Shown here one piece after another: positions 54,433 to 62,643 of a DNA stretch of 64,000 nt. The position numbers and the translations under genes are program-made. This DNA is from VRUE01 sp963702035 (lineage in GTDB: Bacteria; Actinomycetota; Thermoleophilia; Solirubrobacterales; 70-9): contig OY969700.1 of the NCBI GenBank assembly GCA_963702035.1, forward strand, positions 496,001 to 560,000. Direction: 5' to 3'. Under the pieces are notes generated by a model that did not search any database, was not told where the DNA came from, and saw only the letters and a list, made by a program, of their open reading frames with translations. Position 1 is the stretch's first letter. Every line of letters starts with the position of its first letter.

Positions 54433-55294
54433 GTTGATCGGAGCGCATGTCTCCACCGCGGGTGGGCTCGCCAACGCAATCGAGCGCGGCGAGGAGCGCG
54501 GTTGCGAATCTATCCAGATCTTCAACCAGAGTCCGCGGATGTGGCGGCCGACCAACTACGGCCCCGACGATTTCGCGGCCTTCAAAGAGGCGATGAACGC
54601 CTCTCCAGTCGAAGCGGTCGTGATCCACGCGGTCTACCTGATCAACTGCGCCTCGAAAGACAAGGAGCTGCGCAAGAAATCGCTCGCTTCGCTCACCCAC
54701 GCGCTGCGGATCGGCGACAGCATCGGCGCCGCCGGCGTAGTCCTCCATCCGGGCGCGCAGAAAGGCGAGCCCCTTACTCCGTCGATCAAACGCGCCGCCA
54801 AAGTCATCGCGGCGGCCGTGAAAGACAGCGACAGCTGCCCGCTCCTGCTCGAGCAGACCGCCGGCCACAAAGGCCTGCTCGGCCGCGACTTCGACCAGAC
54901 CGCCGAGCTGATCGACCTGGCCGGCGGCGGCAAGCGCCTCGGCCTCTGCCTCGACTCCTGCCACCTCTTCGTCCAGGGCTACGACGTGACCGACGAGGGC
55001 CATCTGAGCGAAATCGTCAACGAAGCCGACCAGAAGGTAGGCCTAGACCGTCTCCGCTGCCTGCACGTAAACGACGCCGCCGCCGCCCTCGGATCCTGCC
55101 GCGACCGCCACGCCAACATCGGCAAGGGCGAGATGGGCAAACAGGGCCTGGCCGCCTTCCTATCCGAGCCGAGATTCGATGGCCTGCCAGCGACGCTGGA
55201 GACGCCCGGGCCAGACAAAAAAGGCGCGGACAAGAAGGAAGTGCAAGCAGCCAAGCACCTCCGGCAGACCGGGCTCAAACTTCGCAAGAAGTGA
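54431..55294 (+). CDS. nfo: Endonuclease IV (AP endonuclease)
   Basis: 287 residues, TIM barrel of the Nfo family: MLIGAHVSTAGGLANAIERG, IQIFNQSPRMWRPTNYG, VIHAVYLINCAS, VLHPGAQKGE, LLLEQTAGHKG, GLCLDSCHLFVQGYDV, HVNDAAAALGSCRDRHANIG and a LETPGPDKKGAD end. Zn ligands fall at the usual places. Its own start codon is shared in CATG with gltX. Base-excision repair of abasic sites. Confidence 0.93.
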   Translation: MLIGAHVSTAGGLANAIERGEERGCESIQIFNQSPRMWRPTNYGPDDFAAFKEAMNASPVEAVVIHAVYLINCASKDKELRKKSLASLTHALRIGDSIGAAGVVLHPGAQKGEPLTPSIKRAAKVIAAAVKDSDSCPLLLEQTAGHKGLLGRDFDQTAELIDLAGGGKRLGLCLDSCHLFVQGYDVTDEGHLSEIVNEADQKVGLDRLRCLHVNDAAAALGSCRDRHANIGKGEMGKQGLAAFLSEPRFDGLPATLETPGPDKKGADKKEVQAAKHLRQTGLKLRKK

Positions 55295-55439
55295 GCGACA
55301 GCGATCCGCTCTCGCGGGAATTGAGGTCGCACGCGCTACGCGCTTAGCGACGGAGACCGAGCACGGCTAACGCCGCGCAATCACCAGATTGCATATCGCC
55401 GCTTCGCGACATTCCCGCGAGAGCGCATCGTCGTCGCTC
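55293..55439 (+). repeat. Palindromic element family 3, copy G1 (3' end of nfo)
   Basis: Arms 55293-55321 and 55411-55439 pair at 26 of 29 positions and begin in the nfo stop codon. The core (55322-55410, 89 bp) has GTCGCACGCGCT, CGCGCTTAGCGACG and AGATTGCATATCGCCGCT, almost identical to the reverse complement of copy G2. Confidence 0.8.
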
Positions 55440-55466
55440 ATTCCCGTCGCAACTCACTGGCGCGGC

Positions 55467-55844
55467 TTAGCTTGGCTCGGGAGACCCATTCGTGCGGCCG
55501 TACCGATCATCCAGTCGAACGACATCGTCCAGCTCCGGAGTGGAGACCTCGAGCACGACCGAGTCCTCGATCGCCTCGATGGTGTGAACGACGTTCGGTT
55601 CGTTGCGCCAGGCGTCTCCCGGCCCGATCTCGCGCTCTTGAAGCTGCTCCTGAGATGCGCCCTGGCTAATCTTCGCTCGCCCCGAGAGCAGGTAGGACGT
55701 CTCGTCCTTTGCCACGTGGTACTGGACCGACAGGCGCTGGCCCGCTTTGATCCGCAGAATCTTGCCCGCGTATCGGTCCGTCTGGGCGTACCAAAGCTCA
55801 CTGCCCCATGGCTTCGACACTTCGCGTGGGAGCGACTCGGACAT
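55467..55844 (-). CDS. Cupin protein resembling mannose-6-phosphate isomerase type II
   Basis: 125 residues: VSKPWGSELWYAQTDRYAGK, RLSVQYHVAKDETSYLLSG (motif 1), IGPGDAWRNEPNVVHTIEAI (motif 2 with His). The PWG...E start is typical of the small sugar-isomerase cupins. No partner enzyme adjacent. ATG 55844; no clear -10. Confidence 0.7.
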   Translation of the reverse strand: MSESLPREVSKPWGSELWYAQTDRYAGKILRIKAGQRLSVQYHVAKDETSYLLSGRAKISQGASQEQLQEREIGPGDAWRNEPNVVHTIEAIEDSVVLEVSTPELDDVVRLDDRYGRTNGSPEPS

Positions 55845-55922
55845 TGGCGGGCGCGATGATCGCAGGCCGATCGGTTGAAGCTTCAAGCGTGAACGCCGTC
55901 GCTGGGAAGCCCCGCCGCAGGG

Positions 55923-55954
55923 GACTTTGTGGGGGCTACTACACGTACAAAGTC
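55923..55954. repeat. Palindromic repeat family H, copy 1
   Basis: GACTTTGT-N16-ACAAAGTC, in the same orientation as copy 2 at 57013, with 28-29 of 32 bases shared. It is 55 bp before the antitoxin start. Confidence 0.6.
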
Positions 55955-55983
55955 GACAACGGCGCCCGGCCGGTTGAAATGTG

Positions 55984-56002
55984 CAGACATCGTCTGTACG
56001 AT
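55984..56002 (+). promoter_or_regulatory. Antitoxin promoter with operator
   Basis: CAGAC-ATC-GTCTG (55984-55996) directly precedes the -10 TACGAT (55997-56002), which is 6 nt before the ATG. Typical position for autoregulation by the antitoxin. Confidence 0.6.
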
Positions 56003-56008
56003 TCCCGA

Positions 56009-56281
56009 ATGAGCACGCACGCGAGAGCCTCCCGCTGGAACCTTCGAGTCGCATCCGACGATGACATCGTCGTGCGCAAGGCCGCCGATGAGGCAGACCG
56101 AGAGCTGAGCGATTTCATCCGCACGGCGGCAGTTCTGGAGGCCGAGCGGATCCTGGCGGATAGAACCGTCTTCACCGTGGATAACAAGCAGTGGGATCGC
56201 CTCCAGGAGATCCTCGACCGACCTCCCCACGTTCCGGCCGGCCTCGAAGAGCTCTTCTCTCGTTCAAGCGTCTTTGAGTAG
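56009..56281 (+). CDS. DUF1778 antitoxin (TacA-like)
   Basis: 90 residues with a ribbon-helix-helix start (SRWNLRVASDDDIVVRKAAD, LSDFIRTAAVLEAERILADR) and a toxin-binding tail (FTVDNKQWDRLQEILDRPPH). The pair DUF1778 and GNAT is a known class in which the antitoxin blocks the acetyltransferase. ATG 56009 with TACGAT 6 nt before it. Confidence 0.88.
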   Translation: MSTHARASRWNLRVASDDDIVVRKAADEADRELSDFIRTAAVLEAERILADRTVFTVDNKQWDRLQEILDRPPHVPAGLEELFSRSSVFE

Positions 56282-56293
56282 CGCCCGCTCACA

Positions 56294-56842
56294 GTGGCCT
56301 ACTCCAGTCCCGTACCGCTCGAGCGTAAACACGACCGGGGTGGCTTCTCCAGCGGCGAGCCGGAGCTCGATCGCTGGCTGGCGGATCACTCGCTCGCCGC
56401 CCAAGCCTCTGGCTCGGCAAGGGTCTTCGTCTCAACCGATGGCCAACGGGTCGTCGGGTACTACGCGCTCACCGCCGCCCAGATCCCGCCAAAGGACGCG
56501 AGCAGACGGGCGCGCAAGGGCCAGCCAAAACGACGGCCGCTTCCAGCCGTCCTGCTTTCCCGGCTGGCCGTTGACCTCGCCCACCAGGGGCACGGCCTCG
56601 GCCGGTCGCTTCTCCAGGACGCGATGCTGCGCTCGAACGAGGCAGCCGAGGAGCTCGGCATCCGTCTGATGCTCGTCCACGCCAAGCACGAGGCGGCCAG
56701 CCGTTGGTACAAGCGCTTCGGCTTCGAAGAGTCCCCCACCGACCCTCTTCATTTGATCCTGTTGATGAAGGACCTCCGCGCCCTCCTCTCGTCGGTCGAG
56801 CCCGGGCCGGACGGGACGGCGATCCACTCTCGCAGGAATTGA
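56294..56842 (+). CDS. GNAT acetyltransferase toxin (TacT-like)
   Basis: 182 residues: SSGEPELDRWLADHSLAAQA, RVVGYYALTAAQIPP, acetyl-CoA loop LAVDLAHQGHGLGRSLLQDA, WYKRFGFEESPTDPLHLILL. Family members acetylate the amino group of aminoacyl-tRNA and stop translation. GTG start 12 nt after the antitoxin. The last 6-7 residues and the stop codon are encoded by a truncated copy of element G (56823-56855). Confidence 0.87.
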   Translation: MAYSSPVPLERKHDRGGFSSGEPELDRWLADHSLAAQASGSARVFVSTDGQRVVGYYALTAAQIPPKDASRRARKGQPKRRPLPAVLLSRLAVDLAHQGHGLGRSLLQDAMLRSNEAAEELGIRLMLVHAKHEAASRWYKRFGFEESPTDPLHLILLMKDLRALLSSVEPGPDGTAIHSRRN

Positions 56843-56855
56843 CGTCGCACGCGCT
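56823..56855 (+). repeat. Truncated family-3 element G3
   Basis: 33 bp matching the left arm and first 16 core bases of G1 with three substitutions (TCCACTCTCGCAGGAATTGA for TCCGCTCTCGCGGGAATTGA). It breaks off where G2 begins, as if G2 had inserted into or beside it. Confidence 0.65.
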
Positions 56856-57008
56856 GTACGGGAAGCCCGGTCGTCATCCGGGCGAATGTCGCGGAGCGGC
56901 GATATGCAATCTGTCTTCTGCGCGGCGCAGCCGCGCTCCAACATCGTCGCTAAGCGCGCAGCGCGTGCGACATCAATTCGCCCGGGGGACGACCGGGCTT
57001 CCCAGCGC
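56851..57008 (-). repeat. Palindromic element family 3, copy G2 (downstream of the toxin)
   Basis: Arms 56851-56887 and 56976-57008 pair over about 32 bp with a small bulge and one mismatch. The core (56888-56975, 88 bp), read on minus, matches G1 over most of its length. Arms are unlike those of G1. Confidence 0.8.
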
Positions 57009-57051
57009 TGCCGACTTTGTGGGGGCTATGACACGTACAAAGTCCGCAGCG
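57006..57051. repeat. Palindromic repeat family H, copy 2
   Basis: GACTTTGT-N16-ACAAAGTC (57013-57044) extended by outer arms CGCTGC and GCAGCG. With copy 1 it brackets the toxin-antitoxin pair as a direct repeat about 1.1 kb apart. Confidence 0.6.
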
Positions 57052-57077
57052 GCGCAGCTCGGTGCTTGGCGCTGGGG

Positions 57078-58367
57078 CTATTTGATGTGGACGCCGGAGA
57101 TCGCCCGGGAGATGACCAGGCGCTGGATCTCGGAGGTGCCCTCGAAGATCGTGTAGATCTTGGCGTCACGGTGCATGCGCTCGACCGGGAACTCGCGGGT
57201 GTAGCCGTTGCCGCCGAGGATCTGGATCGCCCGCTCGGTCGCCCAGACGGCGACCTCGCCGGCCTTCAGCTTCGACATCGAGCCCTCGGCGTTCTCGAAC
57301 TTCTGCCCGGTGCGGCCCATCCAGGCGGCGCGCCAGACGAGCAGGCGGGCGGCGTCGATCTCCATCTTCATGTCGGCGAGGGCGAAGGCGATCGATTGGT
57401 TCTCGATGATCGCCTTGCCGAACTGTTCGCGCTCTTTGGCGTACTCGAGCGAGTACTCATAAGCGGCGCGGGCGATGCCGATCGCCTGGGCGCCGACGGT
57501 CGGCCGGCTGGCCTCGAAGGTCTGCATAGCCGCCTGCGATTTGGAGCTCTTGCCCTCGCGGACGCGGGCGAGGCGCTCGTCGAGCTTCTCTTTGCCGCCG
57601 AGCAGGCATGAGCCCGGGATGCGGCAGTCGTCGAGGTGGACATCGGCGGTGTGCGACGCGCGCAGGCCGTGCTTCTTGACCTTGGCGCCCTGCTCGCAGC
57701 CCTTCGTGCCAGGCGGGATGACGAAGGCGGCGTGCCCGCGCGAGCGCAGCTCGCGGTCGACCGTGGCGATCACGACGTGGACGTCGGCGATACCGCCGTT
57801 GGTCGCCCATGCCTTCTGCCCGTTCAGGACCCACTCGTCGCTCGCCTCGTCGTACTTGGCCGTGGTGCGGATGGCAGCCACGTCGGAGCCGGCGTCCGGC
57901 TCCGATGCGCAGAAGGCGGCCACCTTGGGGTCGTCCTCGCTGCCGAAGCACTGCGGAATCCACTCACCCATCTGCTCCGGAGTTCCCTGCCCGAAGATCG
58001 CGGCGACGGCCAGCGAGGTGCCCATGATCGCCATGCCGATGCCGGCGTCGCCCCAGAAGAGCTCCTCGTTGGCGATCGGCATGGTCAGACCCGTCTCGTC
58101 GGCGAAGAACTGGCCCAGCGCTTCGAAGCCGTAGAGGCCGATCTTGGCGGCCTCCTGAATAACGGGCCAGGGCGTCTCCTCGCGCTCGTCCCATTCGGCG
58201 GCCGCGGGCCGTACGACGCCCTCCGCGAAGCCGTGGATCCAGTCGCGGATGTCCTGCTGGTCCTGGTTCAGCTCGAGCGTGAACTTGGGGCCCTCAGCCC
58301 CGGCGTCACCTGCCGCCGCGTCCGCCGCCACCTGCTCTGCCTCTGCCACTGCCGAAGAATCGCTCAT
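57078..58367 (-). CDS. Acyl-CoA dehydrogenase
   Basis: 429 residues: alanine-rich 30-residue N-terminal extension, then KFTLELNQDQQDIRDWIHGF, FCASEPDAGSDVAAIRTTA, WVLNGQKAWATNGGIADV, REQFGKAIIENQSIAFALAD, ILGGNGYTREFPVERMHRDA and catalytic IYTIFEGTSEIQRLVISR (Glu of EGT). FAD-dependent alpha,beta-dehydrogenation; chain-length preference unknown. TAGGCT ends 7 nt before the ATG. Confidence 0.9.
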   Translation of the reverse strand: MSDSSAVAEAEQVAADAAAGDAGAEGPKFTLELNQDQQDIRDWIHGFAEGVVRPAAAEWDEREETPWPVIQEAAKIGLYGFEALGQFFADETGLTMPIANEELFWGDAGIGMAIMGTSLAVAAIFGQGTPEQMGEWIPQCFGSEDDPKVAAFCASEPDAGSDVAAIRTTAKYDEASDEWVLNGQKAWATNGGIADVHVVIATVDRELRSRGHAAFVIPPGTKGCEQGAKVKKHGLRASHTADVHLDDCRIPGSCLLGGKEKLDERLARVREGKSSKSQAAMQTFEASRPTVGAQAIGIARAAYEYSLEYAKEREQFGKAIIENQSIAFALADMKMEIDAARLLVWRAAWMGRTGQKFENAEGSMSKLKAGEVAVWATERAIQILGGNGYTREFPVERMHRDAKIYTIFEGTSEIQRLVISRAISGVHIK

Positions 58368-58399
58368 GCGACAAAGCCTACATGGAACCGTGTCAAATT

Positions 58400-58559
58400 A
58401 GCCTGAATCCACCGAGATCGGCGAGGCTCTCCGCTTCGCAGGCCGAGTCGGGGGCCGATTTCCGCTCACCCAGGTAGTGGTTCTACCTGGGTGGAGGGAA
58501 TTGGGTCCCGGCGAAGGGATGCGGAGTGGAGAGGCCGTCGAGATCGGTGGATTCAGGCT
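58400..58559 (-). repeat. Long-arm structured element I (3' end of a Cys-rich gene)
   Basis: Arms AGCCTGAATCCACCGA (58400-58415) and its complement (58544-58559) are perfect over 16 bp and continue imperfectly for about 17 more. Inside, CCGATTTCC pairs with GGGAATTGG through G-U pairs, and ACCCAGGTAG-TGGTT-CTACCTGGGT is a perfect 10-bp hairpin. The right arm reaches the stop codon of the minus-strand gene at 58559. Confidence 0.7.
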
Positions 58560-58954
58560 TAGATGGCTGGGGGCTCTGATGCAAGATCGCGTAGATCAAA
58601 CGCCCGCAGGCCTTCCGGACCGTCGTCGCCGCAGTCGAAGAAGCGGCGGTTGACACAGTCGTACTCGGGTCCCGAGCCCGCGTAGGCATGCTCGACGGAG
58701 AAGGGGCAGTGGGGAAGTGCCGCGCCGGTCATCTTGACCCCGCCGAAGCCACCTGGCCGCAAGACCGCATCGAGCTCGACCTTGGCGGCAAAGACCTCTT
58801 GCATGCAACCGACGTACTGCGTCCCCGTCAGGGTGTCGACGTAGCTGTAGAGGAAGCGGCAACCGAGCTCGACGCAGCTGCGCGGCTCGACCATCTTGTC
58901 GCAGAAAGAACGGCACTGACGGCACTCACCGGTCTTCTGGCGCGTAGCGGGCAT
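58559..58954 (-). CDS. Cysteine-rich protein of unknown function
   Basis: 131 residues with about ten cysteines: KTGECRQCRSFCDKMVEPRSC, LGCRFLYSYVDTLTGTQYVG, HCPFSVEHAYAGSGPEYDCV, RRFFDCGDDGPEGLRAF. The arrangement suggests metal or cluster binding; no family recognised. TAGACT, which overlaps the dnaE stop, is 6 nt before the ATG. Confidence 0.65.
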   Translation of the reverse strand: MPATRQKTGECRQCRSFCDKMVEPRSCVELGCRFLYSYVDTLTGTQYVGCMQEVFAAKVELDAVLRPGGFGGVKMTGAALPHCPFSVEHAYAGSGPEYDCVNRRFFDCGDDGPEGLRAFDLRDLASEPPAI

Positions 58955-58963
58955 GTACGAAGT

Positions 58964-61900
58964 CTAGGCAGCCAAGGCATCCGCGCCTAGGGCCTCGACC
59001 CCGGGCACGTGCCCGAGTTCGGCCTGCAGGCTGGAGGCCCGGACCCTGATGCCCTCGCCGAGCTCCAATTTGCTCAACGCGCCGTTGCCGTTGACGAACA
59101 CCTGTACGGCGGCATTTCCCTTGTGGTGCTCGAACAGCGTCCGCAGCTCGTCGATCGCGTGGTCGACGCTCCGGAACTTGGTCGAATCGACCGCAAGGAA
59201 CAGAGGCTCTGAGGGCGCCGCGGCGGCGCTCGCCCGGGCCATCTCCTCCACGTCGGGCTCGAAGCGCTCGGCCTCCTGCACGACGAGCTTCGTCTCGCCG
59301 CGGTCCTTGTGGTCGATCCGGCCGCGGACGAGGACGACGGCATCGGTCTCGATCGCCCCGGCGCTCTCGGCCTGGTCGGCCTTGAAGACCAGCATCTCGA
59401 CCTGCCCTTCGATGTCGTCGAGCGTCGCGAACATCATCTGGTTGCCGCTCTTGGTGCGGATCTTCTTGCACTCGGCGACGATGCCGCCGACGGTGACCCA
59501 AGCTCCGTCCGGCTTGCTTGCCAGACCCGCCAAGCCGCAGTCAACACGAGCCCGCAGCGCCTCGCGTACTTCCGACAGCGGATGCGAGGAGAGATAGGTG
59601 CCGAGCGTCTCCTTCTCCAGCGCCAGCAGCTCGCGGCGCTCGAACTCGACAGCCGAGATCGGCGGGCGGTGGTGGGAGCTCGAGGCACCCCCCTCTCCCC
59701 CGCTCGCCGCCGCGTCGCCGAAGTCAAAGATCGAGCCCTGGCCGAGCTGGGCGTCCTCCTGGGCTTTCTGCCCGGCCGACTGCGCCGCCGGCAGCGCCTC
59801 GAGCATGCCTTTGCGGGTCGCCCCGGTGGAGTCCAGGGCACCGCACTTGACCAGGCATTCGATCGCCCGTTTGTTGACCGCGCGGGAGTCAACCCGCTCG
59901 CAGAAGTCCCAGATCGAGGCGATCGGGGCGTCCTCGCGAGCCCGCAGGATCGCCTCCACCGCCGAGTGGCCGACGTTCTTCACCGCGTCGAGGCCGAAGC
60001 GGATCGCCTTCTCGGAGACGACGAAGCTGTGATCGGATGAGTTGACGTCGGGCGGCAGGACTTCGATCTCCATCTCCGCGCAGCGGTTGACGAAGAAGGG
60101 CACCTTGTCTTTGGTGTTCATCACCGAGGAGATCACCGCCGCCATGTACTCGGCCGGATAGTTCGCCTTGAGGTAGGCGGTGCGGTAGGAGATCAGGCCG
60201 TAGCAGGCGGCGTGGGACTTGTTGAAGGAGTAGTCGGCGGCCGCTTCGTTCAGCTTCCAAAGATCTTTGGCAACCGCCGGGGCGGTCTCGGATTCCGCCA
60301 TGCCCTGCATGAATTTGTCCTTCATCGTCGCCATCAGGTCGCGCTTCTTCTTGCCGATCGCCTTGCGCAGATCGTCCGCCTCGGCGCCCGAGAAGCCGGC
60401 CATCGAGCGCGCGATCTGCATCAGCTGCTCCTGGTAGATGACGCAGCCGTGGGTCTCCTCGGTGATCGCCCGCAGCCGCGGGTCCGGGTAGCGCACGGTC
60501 GAGGGGTCCCTCTTGCCCTTGGCGTAGGCGGGGATATAGGCCATCGCGCCGGGCCGGTAGAGGGCACCGAGAGCGACGATGTCGGCGAACTCGGTCGGCC
60601 CGACCTTGCGCAGGGCGTCCCGCATCCCCTCCGACTCGAACTGGAAGACCCCGGTCGAGTCGCCCGCTGCGAGCATCGCGTAGGTCTTCGCGTCGTCGAT
60701 CGGGATCTTCTCCATCTCGACCGTCTCGCCACGCGAGCGCTCGATGATGTCGATCGCGTCCTCGATCACGTCGAGGTTGCGCAGGCCGAGGAAGTCCATC
60801 TTGAGCAGGCCCATCTCCTCGATCGGCCCCATCGAGTACTGGGTGACGATCTTGTACTGGCGCTCCGGCTTGCCACCGCCGTTGCCGTTGCCGGCCGCCG
60901 GCGCATTGCGGTCCTCGGCCAGCTGCAGCGGCACCACCTCGTGCAGCGGCCGGTCGGCGATCACAACCGCGGCGGCGTGGATCGAGTTATTGCGAATGAT
61001 CCCCTCGAGCCCCTGGGCGACGTCGATGATCCGCTTCGCGTCGGGCTCGGAGTCGTAGGTCCGTTTCAGCTCCTGGCCCGACTTCAGGCATTCCTCGAAA
61101 GAGGGGCTGCGGCCCATGATCGGCTCCGGGATCTGCTTGGCGAGGCGGTCGCCGCTGCCGTAATCGAAGCCGAGCACCCGCGCGGCGTCGCGGGTCGCAG
61201 CGCGCGGCGCCATCTTGCCGAAGGTGATGATCTGGGCGACCGACTCGCGGCCGTACTTGTCGCCGACGTAGCGGATCATCCGCTCGCGGCCGCGGACCGA
61301 GAAGTCGATGTCGATGTCGGGCATCGATTTGCGCCCCGGATTGAGGAAGCGCTCGAAGATCAGCCCCTCGGCGAGCGGATCGAGGTCGGTGATCTTGAGC
61401 ACGTATGAGACGATCGACCCCGCCGCCGAGCCGCGACCGGGGCCTACGGCCACGCCGTTTTCCTTGGCGTAGCGGACGAAGTCCCAGACGATCAGGAAGT
61501 AGGAAGAGAAGCCCATCTCCTCGATCACGCCGAGCTCGAACTCCATCCGTTCCACGGCCTCGGCCGGAGCGGGGTCGCCGTAGCGGGCGCGCAGCCCCTC
61601 GCCGGCGATCCGCCGCAGCATCGCCTCGGGCTCCTCGCCGTCCTCGGTCGGATAGCGCGGCAGCAGCAGGCTGCCGAGCTCGATGTCCAGCGAGCAGCGC
61701 TCGGCGATCTCCAGGGTCGTCGGGATCGCCTCCGGCCACTCGGCGAAGGACTCGCTCATCTCCTCGTTGCTCTTGAGGAAGAACTCGTTGGTGTCGAAGC
61801 TCATCTTCGGCGCCTCGAGGGTCGACTTGGTCTGCACGCAGAGCAGCGCCGCATGGTTGTCGAAGTCCTCGCGACGCAGGTAGTGGACGTCGGCGGTGCC

Positions 61901-62512
61901 GACCAGCGGCCGGTTCAGCTCGCGAGCGAAGCGGACGATCCCCTGGTTGGCCTTCTCCTGCTCCTCGATGCCGTTTTTCTGCACCTCGAAGTAGACCTGC
62001 TCGGGGCCGAAGGCCTGGATCAGGTCGTCGAGGTGGCCGCGAGCGTCCTCGGCGCGCTCTTCGATCAGGCGCCGGCAGAAGCGCGACTGCAGGCAGCCGG
62101 TGAGGACGATCACCCCCTCGGCGTGGGCGGCGAGCATCTCCATGTCGACGTTGGCCTTGCCGCGCGAGAACCCCTGCAGGAAGCCGGCCGAGGTGAGCTT
62201 GACCAGATTGGCGAAGCCGGCGTCGTTCTCGGCCAGCAGGGTGAGATGGTTGCGCTCGTACTTGGGCTTCTCTTTGATCGTCTTGACGTCGTCGACGAGG
62301 TATGCCTCGAGGCCGGCGATCGGTTTGATCCCGTGCTTTTGGCAGGCCTTGTAAAGATCGACCGCGCCGTTCATCACGCCGTGGTCGGTCAACCCCAGCG
62401 CCGGCTGCCCCAGCTCCGCCGCCCGCGCCGCCATCGCGTCGATCTTGCAGGCGCCATCGAGCAGCGAGTACTCGCTGTGGGCATGCAGATGGACGGCGGC
62501 GGCTGAACTCAT
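58964..62512 (-). CDS. dnaE: DNA polymerase III alpha subunit
   Basis: Replicative polymerase, 1182 residues: PHP domain (HLHAHSEYSLLDGACKID), palm motif MPDIDIDFSVRGRERMI (two catalytic Asp), KMDFLGLRNLDVIEDAIDII (third Asp), LYRPGAMAYIPAYAKGKRDP, fingers and HAACYGLISYRTAYLKANYP, and a C-terminal OB fold (WVTVGGIVAECKKIRTKSGN). ATG 62512; no TAnnnT 6-7 nt upstream. Divergent from the response regulator. Confidence 0.97.
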   Translation of the reverse strand: MSSAAAVHLHAHSEYSLLDGACKIDAMAARAAELGQPALGLTDHGVMNGAVDLYKACQKHGIKPIAGLEAYLVDDVKTIKEKPKYERNHLTLLAENDAGFANLVKLTSAGFLQGFSRGKANVDMEMLAAHAEGVIVLTGCLQSRFCRRLIEERAEDARGHLDDLIQAFGPEQVYFEVQKNGIEEQEKANQGIVRFARELNRPLVGTADVHYLRREDFDNHAALLCVQTKSTLEAPKMSFDTNEFFLKSNEEMSESFAEWPEAIPTTLEIAERCSLDIELGSLLLPRYPTEDGEEPEAMLRRIAGEGLRARYGDPAPAEAVERMEFELGVIEEMGFSSYFLIVWDFVRYAKENGVAVGPGRGSAAGSIVSYVLKITDLDPLAEGLIFERFLNPGRKSMPDIDIDFSVRGRERMIRYVGDKYGRESVAQIITFGKMAPRAATRDAARVLGFDYGSGDRLAKQIPEPIMGRSPSFEECLKSGQELKRTYDSEPDAKRIIDVAQGLEGIIRNNSIHAAAVVIADRPLHEVVPLQLAEDRNAPAAGNGNGGGKPERQYKIVTQYSMGPIEEMGLLKMDFLGLRNLDVIEDAIDIIERSRGETVEMEKIPIDDAKTYAMLAAGDSTGVFQFESEGMRDALRKVGPTEFADIVALGALYRPGAMAYIPAYAKGKRDPSTVRYPDPRLRAITEETHGCVIYQEQLMQIARSMAGFSGAEADDLRKAIGKKKRDLMATMKDKFMQGMAESETAPAVAKDLWKLNEAAADYSFNKSHAACYGLISYRTAYLKANYPAEYMAAVISSVMNTKDKVPFFVNRCAEMEIEVLPPDVNSSDHSFVVSEKAIRFGLDAVKNVGHSAVEAILRAREDAPIASIWDFCERVDSRAVNKRAIECLVKCGALDSTGATRKGMLEALPAAQSAGQKAQEDAQLGQGSIFDFGDAAASGGEGGASSSHHRPPISAVEFERRELLALEKETLGTYLSSHPLSEVREALRARVDCGLAGLASKPDGAWVTVGGIVAECKKIRTKSGNQMMFATLDDIEGQVEMLVFKADQAESAGAIETDAVVLVRGRIDHKDRGETKLVVQEAERFEPDVEEMARASAAAAPSEPLFLAVDSTKFRSVDHAIDELRTLFEHHKGNAAVQVFVNGNGALSKLELGEGIRVRASSLQAELGHVPGVEALGADALAA

Positions 62513-62606
62513 GACTGCGCTCGATCATGGCAAGCGAGGCAGATGGCAAGTGCCCCAGAAGCGGTGCCTTCCCCGCTATCTCCGTGCCTAAATTCGCACT
62601 AAAAGC

Positions 62607-62637
62607 ACACGGGAACGTGTCCAAGCCGGGCTAACAT
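62607..62637 (+). promoter_or_regulatory. Response-regulator promoter with inverted repeat
   Basis: ACACG-GGAA-CGTGT (62607-62620) lies 11 bp upstream of the -10 TAACAT (62632-62637), which is 6 nt before the GTG start. Possible autoregulatory site. Confidence 0.5.
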
Positions 62638-62643
62638 CGCTGC

